A DNA stretch of 64,000 bases from contig NZ_LZHQ01000008.1 in the NCBI RefSeq assembly GCF_001690655.1, positions 1 through 64,000 of the forward strand, written 5' to 3'. Both the position numbers and the translations under genes were made by a program. This document shows positions 9,508 through 19,856 of the stretch, one piece after another (position 1 is the stretch's first letter; each line of letters begins with the position of its first letter). The DNA comes from Gilliamella sp. Occ3-1 (GTDB taxonomy: Bacteria > Pseudomonadota > Gammaproteobacteria > Enterobacterales > Orbaceae). Under the pieces are notes generated by a model that saw only the letters and a program-made list of their open reading frames with translations, was not told the origin of the DNA and did no database searches.

Positions 9508-9658
9508 CTAGTAAATCCTACACATGAATAAGTCATTATAGTTAATAGACCAAGCACCACTTTCAATCTTCAGCTTACAATACTCAACAGCGTCCTGTAG
9601 CACCACAAAATCTTTGGTATTGTATGTAAATTGGTAGTGTGTAATTTATTGTTATCAT
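9508..9658 (-). pseudogene. Relic of a prophage terminal gene
   Basis: The first 12 codons (MITINYTLPIYI) are identical in product to the gene at 62128-62343 at the right end of the resident prophage. After an internal deletion with a frame change, the end resumes as FVVLQDAVEYCKLKIESG, matching FVMLEDAVEYCKLKIDS there. The upstream bases (CATGATAAGCGAAGT) are also shared. This is a decayed leftover of a related phage, not a working gene. Confidence 0.75.
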
Positions 9659-9771
9659 GATAAGCGAAGTGAAATTTTAGGGGAATTGGGACAAAAAGTG
9701 TCAAAATTACGCAAGAATACAATTCAATTTAATTTAATATTTAATTGATTTGTAGTAATATGCTTTCAGGG

Positions 9772-9814
9772 TACAAATCCGTCTATCTTGGTACGACTCT
9801 GGGATGTGCCTCCA
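9772..9814 (+). other. 3' half of tRNA-Cys (att relic)
   Basis: The bases match the 3' half of tRNA-Cys from the anticodon stem onward: CAAATCCGTCTA, a T-arm CTTGG-TACGACT-CTGGG with a mutated T-loop (TAC for TTC), the acceptor strand ATGTGCC and TCCA. The 5' half and the GCA anticodon are absent. This looks like an attR left by an element that used tRNA-Cys as its integration site. The resident prophage has the same order at 62128-62623: terminal gene, then tRNA fragment. Confidence 0.7.
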
Positions 9815-9893
9815 TTTTTTAAATTAATCAATTTTTAGTTTTTTCAGTTACAGTTATTTTTCAATTTTATAATATAATTTATTAACATTATTT

Positions 9894-10085
9894 ATGAGCT
9901 ACTTTAATTATCATGCAAAAACAAAGAAGTTAATCAAAGATGGTAAACTTGTTAGATATGAGTTCGTGGATAATTGGAATGGTATTAAACCTGCATTAGT
10001 TTTATATTTTAAAGAGGTTAATCCCATGCCAATTAGAGAATACCGATGGGATGAATATTTACCATTATTGAATAATAAAACCTAA
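9894..10085 (+). CDS. Small conserved-looking hypothetical protein
   Basis: This 63-residue soluble protein starts MSYFNYHAKTKKLIKDGKLV and includes PALVLYFKEVNPMPIREYRW. I recognise the style (short phage/plasmid- or chromosome-borne proteins with a YHAKTKKLI start and PIREHRW motif) but no named function. There is no strong Shine-Dalgarno: the ATG follows ATTAACATTATTT. Codon use looks coding, with no in-frame rare stops. It sits just beyond the tRNA-Cys relic, so it may belong to the flank of the lost element or be native. Confidence 0.6.
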   Translation: MSYFNYHAKTKKLIKDGKLVRYEFVDNWNGIKPALVLYFKEVNPMPIREYRWDEYLPLLNNKT

Positions 10086-10260
10086 CTTATCATACTTAAA
10101 CAAAGTGAGAAGTGTCGGGAAAAGCAATAACTGAAAGTTTTTCATAGTTTGGAATATAATAAATTTGCCAACAGATAGCCTAAAGCGTAAAATGCCCATC
10201 CTATTTTGCTTAACCTATTACTTATAAGTAATACTGACCTGAAATCAGAGGCATTTTTAA

Positions 10261-11603
10261 TGACAAATTTATATGCAAAACCAGAATTACTTTCTCCTGC
10301 CGGTTCTTTAAAAAATATGCGTTATGCTTTCGCATATGGTGCAGATGCTGTTTATGCTGGCCAACCGCGATATAGTTTACGAGTTCGTAATAATGAATTT
10401 AATCATGAAAATCTAGCAATTGGTATTAACGAAGCACATGCTCAAGGTAAGAAGTTTTATGTAGTTGTGAATATAGCACCGCATAACTCGAAGTTAAAAA
10501 CTTTTATTCGTGATTTAGAACCCATTGTAAATATGAAACCTGATGCTTTTATCATGTCAGATCCAGGTTTAATCATGTTAGTTCGCGAACATTTTCCTGA
10601 TATGGAAATTCACTTATCTGTACAATCGAATGCTGTTAACTGGGCAACAGTAAAATTTTGGCATCAAATGGGATTAACTCGAGTCGTCTTATCGCGTGAA
10701 TTATCACTTGATGAAATTGCTGAAATCCGTGAAAAAGTTCCTGAAATGGAGTTAGAAGTGTTTATCCATGGGGCATTGTGTATGGCATATTCTGGGCGCT
10801 GCTTGCTTTCGGGCTATATTAATAAGCGTGATTCAAATCAAGGGACATGTACTAATGCTTGCCGTTGGGAATATAAAGTTGCTGAGGGTAAAGAAGACGA
10901 AGTGGGGCAAATTGTACATAAATGTGAACCGATCTCGGTAAAACAAGTTGAACCAACATTAGAAATTGGTCAAACTACTAGTAAAGTATTTATGCTTGAA
11001 GAATCAGGTCGCCCAGGTGAATATATGCAAGCTTACGAAGATGAGCATGGTACATATATTATGAACTCAAAGGATTTAAGAGCAGTGGAATTAGTAGATG
11101 ATTTAACAAAAATTGGTGTACATTCGCTCAAGATTGAAGGGAGAACTAAATCTTTTTATTATTGTGCAAGAACAGCACAAGTGTATCGCCAAGCTATTGA
11201 TGCAGCGAGTGAAGGTAAGCCTTTTGATCCTCGCTTGTTACAAGAGCTTAATGCACTTGCTCATCGAGGGTATACGGAAGGATTTTTACGTCGCCATAAG
11301 CATGAAGAAATGCAAAACTACAAACATAGCCATTCTGTTTCGGAAAGGCAACAATTTGTTGGTGAGTTTAGTGGTGAACGATTAAATGGGTTGGCTGAAG
11401 TTATCGTAAAAAATAAATTCTCTGTTGGGGATAGCGTTGAAATGATGACGCCGAAAGGCAACAAAACTTTTACGATTGAGCGAATGGAAAACAAAAAAGG
11501 ACAACCTGTTCCTGCTGGTTTAGGCGATGGCCATGTTGTTTATATTCCGATTCCTGAAAAAATCGATTTAAATTATGCATTATTAATGCGTAATTTTGAT
11601 TAG
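10261..11603 (+). CDS. trhP: TrhP (YegQ), tRNA U34 hydroxylation protein
   Basis: This is a U32-family peptidase-like protein that makes 5-hydroxyuridine at tRNA position 34, on a route starting from prephenate. It is nearly collinear with E. coli YegQ: PELLSPAGSLKNMRYAFAYG, ADAVYAGQPRYSLRVRNNEF, then the Fe-S-type cysteine region HGALCMAYSGRCLLSGYIN and QGTCTNACRWEY. I chose ATG 10261 (MTNLYAKPELL) because family members begin here and AGAGGC lies 9 bases upstream; a longer frame from 10206 adds an implausible leader. It is about 447 residues long and monocistronic. Confidence 0.93.
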
Positions 11604-11616
11604 TTTGGTTAAGCAT

Positions 11617-11645
11617 AAAAAACTGTTTGGGATGTCCGAACAGTT
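11617..11645 (-). terminator. Terminator of the proBA run
   Basis: The hairpin AACTGTTCGG/CCAAACAGTT (11621-11645) is followed on the minus strand by six Ts. It lies 19 bases beyond the proA stop. Confidence 0.75.
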
Positions 11646-11663
11646 ATATTAAACAGAATTTTA

Positions 11664-12929
11664 TTATTGACGAATTAAATTGTCTCCATAACCTATCCAT
11701 TTATAGGTAGTTAAAGCTTCGAGCCCCATTGGTCCGCGTGCATGTAGTTTTTGTGTACTAACTGCTACTTCTGCACCTAATCCAAATTTCCCACCATCAG
11801 TAAAACGTGTTGATGCATTGACATAAACTGCAGCTGCATCAACCTGATTTACAAACTGTTCTGCATTAAGCAAGTTACGCGTGAGAATGGACTCCGAATG
11901 ACCCGTACCATACTCGCGGATATGCTCTACAGCCAATTCAAGTGAATCAACAATGATCACGTTTAAATCTTTTGATAACCATTCTTGCCGTAATTCTTCA
12001 TTTTTTACTGGTAGGATAGTTGCATTACCTGTTTTTAATATGTCATAACAGTTTTGGTCAGTATGTAATACGACGTTATTATCTGCCATGACCTGACAAA
12101 GTTTTGGTAAAAACTGCTCCGCAATATTTCGGTGGACTAGTAACGTTTCAAGCGTATTACAAGTGCTTGGACGCTGAGTTTTGGCGTTGACAATAATTGG
12201 TAGAGCATTATCAATATCAGCACTTTCATCAACAAAAATGTGACAGACTCCAATACCACCTGTAATGACGGGTATTGTTGAATGTTCACGGCATAATTTA
12301 TGTAAAGATGCACCACCTCGGGGGATAATCATATCGATATACTTATCGAGTTTAAGTAACTCATGAATATATTTACGATCAGGATTATTAATATATTGAA
12401 CAGCTGTCTGGGGTAAACCAACTTGTTTTAACGCTTTTTGAATAACAGAAATTGTGGCCATATTAGTATTGATTGTTTCTTTACCCCCGCGAAGTATTGC
12501 GGCATTGCCTGTTTTTAAACAAAGAGCTGTAATATCAATGGTTACATTTGGTCGAGCCTCGTAAATCGCACCAATAACGCCAAGTGGTACTCTGTGACGG
12601 TGTAACTTTAAGCCGTTTTCTAAAGTAGAACCATCAATGATTTGACCAATAGGATCAGTTAATGAAATGATTTTACGGACATCATTAGCAATAGATGATA
12701 ATCGCTTGGGTGTTAAGAGTAGACGATCTAAAATGGCTTCGTTTAAATTTTGTTTTTTCGCCGCTTGGATGTCCTTTTCATTTGCAATGAGTATACTTGC
12801 GCTATGCTGTTCTAATAAATCAGCAATAACCATCAAAGTGTTGTTTTTCATTGCGGTAGGACATTGTGCTAGTTGATATGAAGCAAGTTTAGCCGTTTTA
12901 CCCATTTGCTGTAACATTGTTATCACCAC
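11664..12929 (-). CDS. proA: ProA, gamma-glutamyl phosphate reductase
   Basis: This catalyses NADPH-dependent reduction of glutamyl-5-phosphate to glutamate-5-semialdehyde, the second step of proline synthesis. It has an aldehyde dehydrogenase fold with the catalytic cysteine in [15 protein letters not shown]. Family blocks include [28 protein letters not shown] and the C-terminal [33 protein letters not shown] region (here [19 protein letters not shown]). At 421 residues it is close to the E. coli enzyme (417). It lies 158 bases downstream of proB, a wider gap than usual for this operon. Confidence 0.96.
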   Translation of the reverse strand: MVITMLQQMGKTAKLASYQLAQCPTAMKNNTLMVIADLLEQHSASILIANEKDIQAAKKQNLNEAILDRLLLTPKRLSSIANDVRKIISLTDPIGQIIDGSTLENGLKLHRHRVPLGVIGAIYEARPNVTIDITALCLKTGNAAILRGGKETINTNMATISVIQKALKQVGLPQTAVQYINNPDRKYIHELLKLDKYIDMIIPRGGASLHKLCREHSTIPVITGGIGVCHIFVDESADIDNALPIIVNAKTQRPSTCNTLETLLVHRNIAEQFLPKLCQVMADNNVVLHTDQNCYDILKTGNATILPVKNEELRQEWLSKDLNVIIVDSLELAVEHIREYGTGHSESILTRNLLNAEQFVNQVDAAAVYVNASTRFTDGGKFGLGAEVAVSTQKLHARGPMGLEALTTYKWIGYGDNLIRQ

Positions 12930-13087
12930 TATTTTATATTACTATTTAGTTGTTTTATATTATTTATTTCTTTTAATAATGATTGCTTATCATCGTCAGT
13001 CATATAATTTAAATCTATCCACTGCTAACCAATTAGCAATTATACCTCCAATAGCTAATTCTATAATTTTCCTTTCTTGTTTATTAT

Positions 13088-14197
13088 TTATTTTATTATC
13101 ATATCATCACGATGAACAGCAACGTGACCATATTCATAGCCAATAATTTGACTAATTTCTTGAGAATGATGCCTAGCAATTTGCCTTAAAGCATCACTGT
13201 TATAACGACTGACACCTCGCGCAATACGTTTGCCAAATTTGTCACAAATATCAATAACTTCACCGCGAGAAAAATCTTTCTCTACGCTAATAATCCCTTT
13301 AGGTAATAGCGAACTACCATTATTTAAAATCGCATTAACAGCACCATCATCTAATAACACTTTGCCTGCTTTAGGTGCACCAAACAACCAGTGTTTACGA
13401 TGTTCTAATGGTGTTTTTTGTGGTGAAAAATGTGTTCCAATCGGTTTATTATTGACAATATCAATAATAATATTTGGTTTATTTCCTGCAGCGATAATAA
13501 CTTCTATACCTGCACTTCCAGCTACCTCAGCTGCTTGTAATTTTGTGCTCATGCCACCCGTGCCAAGCCCTGAAACACTACCACCGGCGATACTTCGCAA
13601 ATTATCGTCAATATGATCAATTTCATGAATTAACTTGGCATTTTTATCAGCTCTTGGATCGGCTGTATAAAGACCTTCAATATCGGTTAATAAAATCAAC
13701 TTATCTGCTTCGGCTAAAATGGCAGCTAGTGCTGATAAATTATCATTATCGCCAACTTTAATTTCTGCGGTTGCAACAGCATCATTTTCATTGATAACAG
13801 GAACGATATGATTATCTAACATTGCTTTTAAAACGTCTTGGGCATTTAAAAATCTTTCACGATCTTCAAGGTCTGCACGGGTAAGTAACATTTGACCAAT
13901 ATAGATCTTATAGATAGAAAATAGCTGTTCCCAAAGTTGAATAAGCTTACTTTGTCCAACAGAAGCGAGTAATTGCTTTGAAGCAACAGTATTAGGTAGG
14001 GTAGGGAAGTTAAGATATTCGCGTCCAGCTGCAATTGCACCAGATGTAACAATGATAATTTTATGTCCATCTTGATGTAGACTTGCGCATTGTCTTATCA
14101 ACTCAACTATTTGTGCTCGATCAAGTTGTTTTGTTCCACCTGTTAGTACACTGGTACCTAATTTAACAACCACGGTTTGTTGTTTTTTAATAGTCAT
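13088..14197 (-). CDS. proB: ProB, glutamate 5-kinase
   Basis: This ATP-dependent kinase phosphorylates glutamate to start proline biosynthesis and is normally feedback-inhibited by proline. The N-terminal amino-acid kinase domain has [44 protein letters not shown] and [18 protein letters not shown]. The C-terminal PUA domain (from about residue 275, [14 protein letters not shown]) is complete. Length 369 matches E. coli (367). It follows frsA by 22 bases in a compact leftward run gpt-frsA-proB-proA. Confidence 0.96.
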   Translation of the reverse strand: MTIKKQQTVVVKLGTSVLTGGTKQLDRAQIVELIRQCASLHQDGHKIIIVTSGAIAAGREYLNFPTLPNTVASKQLLASVGQSKLIQLWEQLFSIYKIYIGQMLLTRADLEDRERFLNAQDVLKAMLDNHIVPVINENDAVATAEIKVGDNDNLSALAAILAEADKLILLTDIEGLYTADPRADKNAKLIHEIDHIDDNLRSIAGGSVSGLGTGGMSTKLQAAEVAGSAGIEVIIAAGNKPNIIIDIVNNKPIGTHFSPQKTPLEHRKHWLFGAPKAGKVLLDDGAVNAILNNGSSLLPKGIISVEKDFSRGEVIDICDKFGKRIARGVSRYNSDALRQIARHHSQEISQIIGYEYGHVAVHRDDMIIK

Positions 14198-14219
14198 AGC
14201 ATATTCTTATTTTTTCACG

Positions 14220-15476
14220 TTATATAACAGACTTCATCCAATTTACTGATTGTGTTAACGCCTGATGCAAACTTTTTTGTAACTGTGTTTTAGGTACAGT
14301 TATTACTTTATTTTGTTTGATTGAATGAATTAATTTTGCTTCACAAAGATCACTTAACTTATCATCCTCAAAGATGATATTCATAACAGGCACATGACAA
14401 GCATGAGTTAAAAGTCCTTGATTTTTTAGTGAAAAATAATTTAATTCTGCTGCCAATTGTTGGTTGGATATTGAAGGCAATCCCAAACGGCTAGCTAACA
14501 TATCTTTATAACTATTCGGTAGATTTTTTTGCAGATCTTTATCAACAAAGATTTGATGAATAAACGGAGTAAAGTTAAATACGCCTTTTATTTTATTTGG
14601 CATCAAATAAGCTAAACGTGTGGCAATATGCGAACCAAACCTAAATCCAGCAACAATAATCCGATGAGCATCTATCCATGGAACAGAAGACAACTGCTCT
14701 AATATAGCTTGATGAATTTGGCTACTATTTTGTGATAAAGCAAAGTTACGGCTATAACCAACAGTTGGTAGATCAACAGTTAGCATGGCAAATCCATGCG
14801 GCGCTAAAAATTCACTAAAATAACGATAATAATCGATCTGCAAATTGCCTAACGCATTACAAATCAACACAACAGGGCAAGTCCCTTCGCATTTTGGCAA
14901 ATGTAAAATTGTTTTGACACTACGATTATCGACTTTAAATTCCAGTTCTTTTATCAAAAATGGCGAAAATTGAAGAGCTTTTGCATAATACTGATAAGCG
15001 CATGTTTGGGCATACATTGCTAGTTGGTCATTTTTAAAATGAGGATAACTAGCAATACTTGCATATATGCTGGCTATGAGATAATAATTGTGTAAATTAT
15101 TTTTATTTTCATCTATAAGATTTGCTTCATCAATTGATTCAGCTTTAGCTTGCCATACTGCCGCTTGATTTAAAAATTCATAGACCCAGTTGCCAGATTG
15201 ATAGCCAACAACAGTGTCTAGCCAGGTATCATTTGTGTGGCGTCGAGTTGAAGCGGCAATTTTTGATAAAACCGCTTCAACCTCTAATTTGGGTAATCCA
15301 CGCCAATGCCACAAAATGGGATTAATAACTCGATACCATCTGGAGTCAACTTCCCCATCTAAGGCGCTAATGCTACTACCATTACTATTATCAATGCGAT
15401 TGATAAGTGTTGAAGTTTCAGGATAATCAAATTGTGGTTTAAATATCTGTTCAGTTAGATTTTCGGTAGTTGCCAT
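14220..15476 (-). CDS. frsA: FrsA-type alpha/beta-hydrolase (YafA)
   Basis: This is a 418-residue protein of the FrsA/YafA family, reported in enterobacteria as a fermentation/respiration-linked partner of the glucose PTS protein IIA-Glc. The N-terminal domain has ITNPILWHWRGLP-like sequence (RVINPILWHWRGLPKLEVEA) and SGNWVYEFLNQAAVWQAKA; the hydrolase domain follows (VVLICNALGNLQIDYYRYF, then MLTVDLPTVGYSRNF). In place of a canonical GxSxG nucleophile elbow it has VAGFRFGSHIATRLAYL, as in the family. It lies 23 bases after gpt. Enzymatic activity is doubtful; the role is inferred from family. Confidence 0.88.
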   Translation of the reverse strand: MATTENLTEQIFKPQFDYPETSTLINRIDNSNGSSISALDGEVDSRWYRVINPILWHWRGLPKLEVEAVLSKIAASTRRHTNDTWLDTVVGYQSGNWVYEFLNQAAVWQAKAESIDEANLIDENKNNLHNYYLIASIYASIASYPHFKNDQLAMYAQTCAYQYYAKALQFSPFLIKELEFKVDNRSVKTILHLPKCEGTCPVVLICNALGNLQIDYYRYFSEFLAPHGFAMLTVDLPTVGYSRNFALSQNSSQIHQAILEQLSSVPWIDAHRIIVAGFRFGSHIATRLAYLMPNKIKGVFNFTPFIHQIFVDKDLQKNLPNSYKDMLASRLGLPSISNQQLAAELNYFSLKNQGLLTHACHVPVMNIIFEDDKLSDLCEAKLIHSIKQNKVITVPKTQLQKSLHQALTQSVNWMKSVI

Positions 15477-15499
15477 AACAACCTTAACTTCCTTATCAA

Positions 15500-16036
15500 T
15501 TATTTATGATCGCTAATAGGCTTAACAAACATAACACCTGTATCCCATGGCTGTTCAATCCAAGTATCTTGTGCAATATCGACAACATAATCATCAACAA
15601 GTGGTTTACCAGCAGGTTTTGCAAAAATAGTTACGAAGTGAGCTTTAGGGTACATTTCGCGAATTGTATGAGCAGTGTTACCAGTGTCAACTAAATCATC
15701 AACAACAATAAAACCTTCACCATCGCCATTAGCTTGTTTTAATATTAGTTTTTCACGTTGATGATCATGATCATAACTTGAAATACAAACGGTATCGACA
15801 TAGCGAATACTTAATTCGCGCGCTAAAATTGCCGCTGGAACTAATCCACCACGACTAACGGCAATAATACCTTTCCATTGATTTGCAGGTAATAAGCGTT
15901 CAGAAAGTTGGCGCCCATAGGATTGCAACATTTCCCAAGTAACATTGAATTTTTTCTTTTCAGCAATAAGTTCTGCTTTATGTTGTTTTTTGGCTTGGAT
16001 TTCTTCTTCTGTTAATAAAATTTGATCTGTTGACAT
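15500..16036 (-). CDS. gpt: Gpt, xanthine-guanine phosphoribosyltransferase
   Basis: This salvages guanine and xanthine with PRPP at the inner face of the membrane. The PRPP-binding loop [19 protein letters not shown] and the blocks [35 protein letters not shown] and [16 protein letters not shown] are all present. The enzyme core begins near residue 27 ([15 protein letters not shown]). The first ~26 residues (lysine/glutamate-rich) extend beyond the E. coli protein (152 aa); no in-frame ATG with a ribosome binding site lies nearer the core. It is first gene of the run with frsA, matching the gpt-frsA order of E. coli. Confidence 0.94.
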   Translation of the reverse strand: MSTDQILLTEEEIQAKKQHKAELIAEKKKFNVTWEMLQSYGRQLSERLLPANQWKGIIAVSRGGLVPAAILARELSIRYVDTVCISSYDHDHQREKLILKQANGDGEGFIVVDDLVDTGNTAHTIREMYPKAHFVTIFAKPAGKPLVDDYVVDIAQDTWIEQPWDTGVMFVKPISDHK

Positions 16037-16182
16037 TGAGTAACCTGCAATTTTAATCGATTGTATGAATAAATAAATATTAATGAACTAAAAATAGATG
16101 TAAAATTGCACCTTATTATAATGTGATTCAATAAAAAAAACCACTCATTAATTTATTACATACTTAATATTGAGGTTATATT

Positions 16183-17646
16183 ATGCTTTCTACCTTAACG
16201 CCTAAATTTGTTTGGCAGATTTTTAATGATATCTGTAAAATTCCGCACCCATCTCACCATGAACAAATGATAACTAAATATATCGTCGATTTTGCTAAAA
16301 CTCATGGTATTGATTGCAAACTTGATAAAGTAGGTAATATTTTGTTAAGTAAACCTGCTACCAAAGGTATGGAAGAGTGCCCATCAATTGCATTACAGGC
16401 TCATATGGATATGGTACCACAAAAAAATGAAGGTACTAGTCACGACTTTTTAACTGACCCAATTCAAGCTTATGTTGATGGCGAATGGGTAAAAGCCAAA
16501 GGAACGACATTAGGTGCTGATAATGGCGTGGGGTTAGCATCTGCATTAGCTGTTTTAATTGATCCTGCTGTTGAACATGGACCAATTGAAGTATTGATAA
16601 CAGTATCAGAAGAAACTGGTATGCACGGTGCCTTTGGTTTACAACCTAATTGGCTAAAAAGTCACTATCTAATTAATACTGATTCTGAAGATGAAGGCGA
16701 AATATTTACAGGTTGTGCTGGCGGCGTTGACTTTACTACAACCTTTGCTGTTACTTATGCAGTAATGCCAGAAAAGCATGATTGTTATATGAACATTTCA
16801 CTTAAAGGATTAAAAGGGGGGCATTCAGGTTGTGATATTCATCTTGGTCGTGGAAATGCAATTAAATTGATGGCTCGCTTTTTAGCACAATATGTACAAG
16901 ATATCTCGTTTAGATTAGCTGATATAAAAGGTGGTTCACTACGTAATGCGATCCCAAGAGAAGCCTTTATTGAAATTACACTAAATAAACAAGAAGTGCC
17001 AAAATTAGAAGCCATTGTTAAACAGTATCAAACAATTTTACATAGTGAGTTAGGTCATGTAGAACCTGCTATCGAAATAACGTTATCGGAAGTTGAATCA
17101 AACAAAGTAAAACGCGTATTAACTACAGAGCATCAAAATAAAATCATAAGCTGGTTAAATTCAGCGCCTAATGGTGTAGTTAGAATGAGCGATCAACTTC
17201 ATGGTGTGGTTGAAACATCGCTCAATTTAGGTATTGTTAGTATTGAGGACAATCAACTGAATGTCCATTTTCTTATTCGTTCTCAAGTCGATAGCGCTAA
17301 AGATGCGGTTGTATCAACATTGACATCACTTAGCCAATTAGTGGATGCTAATTATGAAATAAGTGGCGGTTATTCAGGTTGGGAACCTAATTTAGATTCA
17401 CAGCTTTTAAAGCTTGCTAAAGATAAATATCACGAAATTTTTTCTCAGAAAGCCAAAATAATGGTGATTCATGCAGGGCTTGAATGTGGTTTATTTAAAC
17501 AAAGTTACCCAAATCTGGATATGATATCAATTGGACCAACGATTGTTTCGCCACATTCACCAGATGAAAAAGTTAACATTCAAAGTGTTTATCGTTATTG
17601 GGAATTATTGATAGCGATATTAAAATCAGCAACTTTATTAAAATAA
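16183..17646 (+). CDS. pepD: PepD, aminoacyl-histidine dipeptidase
   Basis: This is an M20-family cytosolic metallopeptidase that hydrolyses dipeptides, including carnosine-type Xaa-His. Metal ligands are visible in order: His in ALQAHMDMVPQ, the bridging Asp in TTLGADNGVGLASALAVL, the catalytic Glu pair in VSEETGMHGAFGL, Asp in INTDSEDEGEIF, and a C-terminal His in GPTIVSPHSPDEKV. The lid domain (KGLKGGHSGCDIHLGRGNA) is complete. Length 487 equals the E. coli enzyme (485). It is divergent from gpt. Confidence 0.95.
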   Translation: MLSTLTPKFVWQIFNDICKIPHPSHHEQMITKYIVDFAKTHGIDCKLDKVGNILLSKPATKGMEECPSIALQAHMDMVPQKNEGTSHDFLTDPIQAYVDGEWVKAKGTTLGADNGVGLASALAVLIDPAVEHGPIEVLITVSEETGMHGAFGLQPNWLKSHYLINTDSEDEGEIFTGCAGGVDFTTTFAVTYAVMPEKHDCYMNISLKGLKGGHSGCDIHLGRGNAIKLMARFLAQYVQDISFRLADIKGGSLRNAIPREAFIEITLNKQEVPKLEAIVKQYQTILHSELGHVEPAIEITLSEVESNKVKRVLTTEHQNKIISWLNSAPNGVVRMSDQLHGVVETSLNLGIVSIEDNQLNVHFLIRSQVDSAKDAVVSTLTSLSQLVDANYEISGGYSGWEPNLDSQLLKLAKDKYHEIFSQKAKIMVIHAGLECGLFKQSYPNLDMISIGPTIVSPHSPDEKVNIQSVYRYWELLIAILKSATLLK

Positions 17647-17658
17647 TCCAACACCTCA

Positions 17659-17680
17659 CCTGCCGATCTTTATCGGCAGG
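17659..17680. terminator. Hairpin after pepD
   Basis: A 9-bp perfect stem CCTGCCGAT/ATCGGCAGG with loop CTTT lies 12 bases after the pepD stop. The downstream T-tract is weak (CATTTCG). Confidence 0.6.
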
Positions 17681-17773
17681 CATTTCGAACAGATTACTCG
17701 TGTTTATATTTACTAAAAAACAATTTAATACAACATAATACGTTAGAATATTTGGGTGTCTGCAAAAAATGTT

Positions 17774-17808
17774 TGAAATTAAATTCACAAAAAGTGAATA
17801 AAAATTCA
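17774..17808 (+). promoter_or_regulatory. Tandem ARG boxes upstream of argC
   Basis: Two 14-base palindromes, TGAAATTAAATTCA (17774-17787) and TGAATAAAAATTCA (17795-17808), have centres exactly 21 bases apart. This is the known layout of paired 18-bp ArgR operators separated by 3 bp. They lie 76-110 bases upstream of argC, so arginine-bound ArgR should repress the cluster. Confidence 0.85.
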
Positions 17809-17883
17809 TTTTGTGCTTGTAATAGCCTTATAAATAACCTACTATATGCACATTATTGCATAAAAAATAGATAAGGGTAGGGT

Positions 17884-18894
17884 ATGTTAAAAGCAATTAT
17901 TGTTGGTGCAAGTGGTTATGCAGGGGCAAAATTAGCTCATTATTTGCACAAGCATCCGCATATACAACTTATTGCTTTAACTGTGTCTGAAAACAGCCAA
18001 GACGGTGGTAAGCTTATTTCTGATTATGATTTACACCCTCAATTAAAAGGTGTTGTTGACTTACCACTTATTGCCACTGCAGATTATTCTGCCTATATCA
18101 ATGATCTTGATATAGTTTTTTTAGCTACTGAACATGTAGTCAGCCACAATATAGCTCCTTATTTTTTAGAACATGGTTGTACAGTTTTTGATTTGTCGGG
18201 TGCGTTTAGAGTTAACTCTGCTACTTTTTATACCGATTATTATGGTTTTACTCATCAGCATCCAAAATGGTTAGATAAAGCAGTTTATGGCTTAGCAGAA
18301 TGGAATAGTGAACAAATCAAACAGGCACAACTGATTGCTGTACCAGGATGTTACCCTACAGCATCACAATTACCATTAAAACCATTAATCGAGGAGGGGC
18401 TATTAGATAATTCACAATGGCCTGTTATTAATGCTGTGAGTGGGGTGAGTGGAGCAGGGCGAAAACCTTCGCATAATAATATATTTTGTGAAGTAAGTTT
18501 ACATGCCTATGGACTTTTTACTCATCGGCACCAACCCGAAATTGCAACACATTTAGGTCAAGAAGTGATCTTTACACCTCATTTAGGCAGTTTTAAACAA
18601 GGTATCCACGCCACAATTACTTGCCGAGTAAATGAAGGTGTTACATCACAAGATATCCTCAAAGCTCTAAATAAATATTACAAAAATAAGCCTTTGATTA
18701 GAATTTATCAAAAAGATTGGCCAGCATTAAAATCTGTCATTGGTTTGCCTTATTGTGATATTGGATTTGTATTAAAAGATCGTCATTTAATATTAATTTC
18801 TGTTGAAGATAACTTATTAAAAGGCGCAGCAGCACAAGCTGTGCAGTGTATGAACATTCGATATAATTTTGATGAAACCACGTCATTATTATAA
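17884..18894 (+). CDS. argC: ArgC, N-acetyl-gamma-glutamyl-phosphate reductase
   Basis: This is the third step of arginine synthesis, NADPH reduction of N-acetylglutamyl-phosphate. The Rossmann start is [21 protein letters not shown]; the catalytic cysteine is Cys156 in [14 protein letters not shown]; the [11 protein letters not shown] and [12 protein letters not shown] blocks are typical. At 336 residues it is normal length. It is first gene of the arg cluster behind the ARG boxes, with AGGGTAGGGT just before ATG as ribosome binding site. Confidence 0.96.
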   Translation: MLKAIIVGASGYAGAKLAHYLHKHPHIQLIALTVSENSQDGGKLISDYDLHPQLKGVVDLPLIATADYSAYINDLDIVFLATEHVVSHNIAPYFLEHGCTVFDLSGAFRVNSATFYTDYYGFTHQHPKWLDKAVYGLAEWNSEQIKQAQLIAVPGCYPTASQLPLKPLIEEGLLDNSQWPVINAVSGVSGAGRKPSHNNIFCEVSLHAYGLFTHRHQPEIATHLGQEVIFTPHLGSFKQGIHATITCRVNEGVTSQDILKALNKYYKNKPLIRIYQKDWPALKSVIGLPYCDIGFVLKDRHLILISVEDNLLKGAAAQAVQCMNIRYNFDETTSLL

Positions 18895-18972
18895 AAATGA
18901 GTGAATTATTTCAAAAGCTCTGTACAAAATTTTTAATGAATTAAAAGTAGGTTAAATTAATAGGAAACTAAA

Positions 18973-19752
18973 ATGAAACCATTAATTATAAAACTTGGAG
19001 GCGTATTGCTCGACAATAAAGATGCCTTAAGTAAATTATTTGACGTTATTAGTGAGTACAAAAAAAATTTTCAACGATCATTAATTATTGTTCATGGTGG
19101 TGGTACGGTAGTTGATTCATTAATGGATAGGCTTTCTTTACCCGTAGTCCGTCGCAATGGATTACGGGTAACTCCTGCTGATCAAATTGACGTTATTGTT
19201 GGTAGCCTTGCTGGCAGTGCCAATACTACTTTATTGTCAGAAGCAAAAAAACAGCAAATAGCAAGTGTAGGACTCTGTTTAGCTGATGGTAATAGTGTAG
19301 AAGTTAAACAAATTTCAGAAGATTTAGGTTATGTTGGTGAAGCCAAAGCTGGCGATCCCACATTAATCAATCTACTTATTAATTCGGGTTACCTTCCCAT
19401 TATTAGCTCGATTGGTATTACTCAAGCGGGACAAATGATGAATGTTAATGCCGATCACGCAGCGGTAGCACTAGCTAAGACCTTAAATGCAGATTTAATA
19501 TTATTGTCTGATGTAGTTGGCGTACTTGACGAAAACAAACAACGCATTGAATCATTAACTCAATCACAAGCGGAGCAACTGATTGCTAAAGGTGTTATTA
19601 CAGACGGTATGGTTGTTAAAGTGAATTCAGCTTTCGAAGCCGCCAAGGCCTTAGGACGACCAATTGATATTGCTAGTTGGAAAGAATCCCACCAACTCAT
19701 CGAATTATTTAATGGGCAATCAGGCACTACAGGCACAAGAATCATTGCTTAG
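18973..19752 (+). CDS. argB: ArgB, acetylglutamate kinase
   Basis: This ATP-dependent kinase forms N-acetylglutamyl-phosphate. It has an amino-acid kinase fold: [65 protein letters not shown], and the C-terminal [20 protein letters not shown]. At 259 residues it belongs to the short, arginine-insensitive E. coli type. It lies 78 bases after argC, probably cotranscribed. Confidence 0.96.
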   Translation: MKPLIIKLGGVLLDNKDALSKLFDVISEYKKNFQRSLIIVHGGGTVVDSLMDRLSLPVVRRNGLRVTPADQIDVIVGSLAGSANTTLLSEAKKQQIASVGLCLADGNSVEVKQISEDLGYVGEAKAGDPTLINLLINSGYLPIISSIGITQAGQMMNVNADHAAVALAKTLNADLILLSDVVGVLDENKQRIESLTQSQAEQLIAKGVITDGMVVKVNSAFEAAKALGRPIDIASWKESHQLIELFNGQSGTTGTRIIA

Positions 19753-19856
19753 ATATTGAGCAGCTATTATATTAAGCTAGTTATCTATATCTAACGATTA
19801 ATAAAAAAATATTTTTAACTCATTTTTATCGTCAGTTAATTTAGAAAGGGTATAAC

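Noticed and set aside
13230..13616. 128-codon plus-strand frame across proB
   Set aside because: It is the complement of a well-supported ProB and has no start context or recognisable product.
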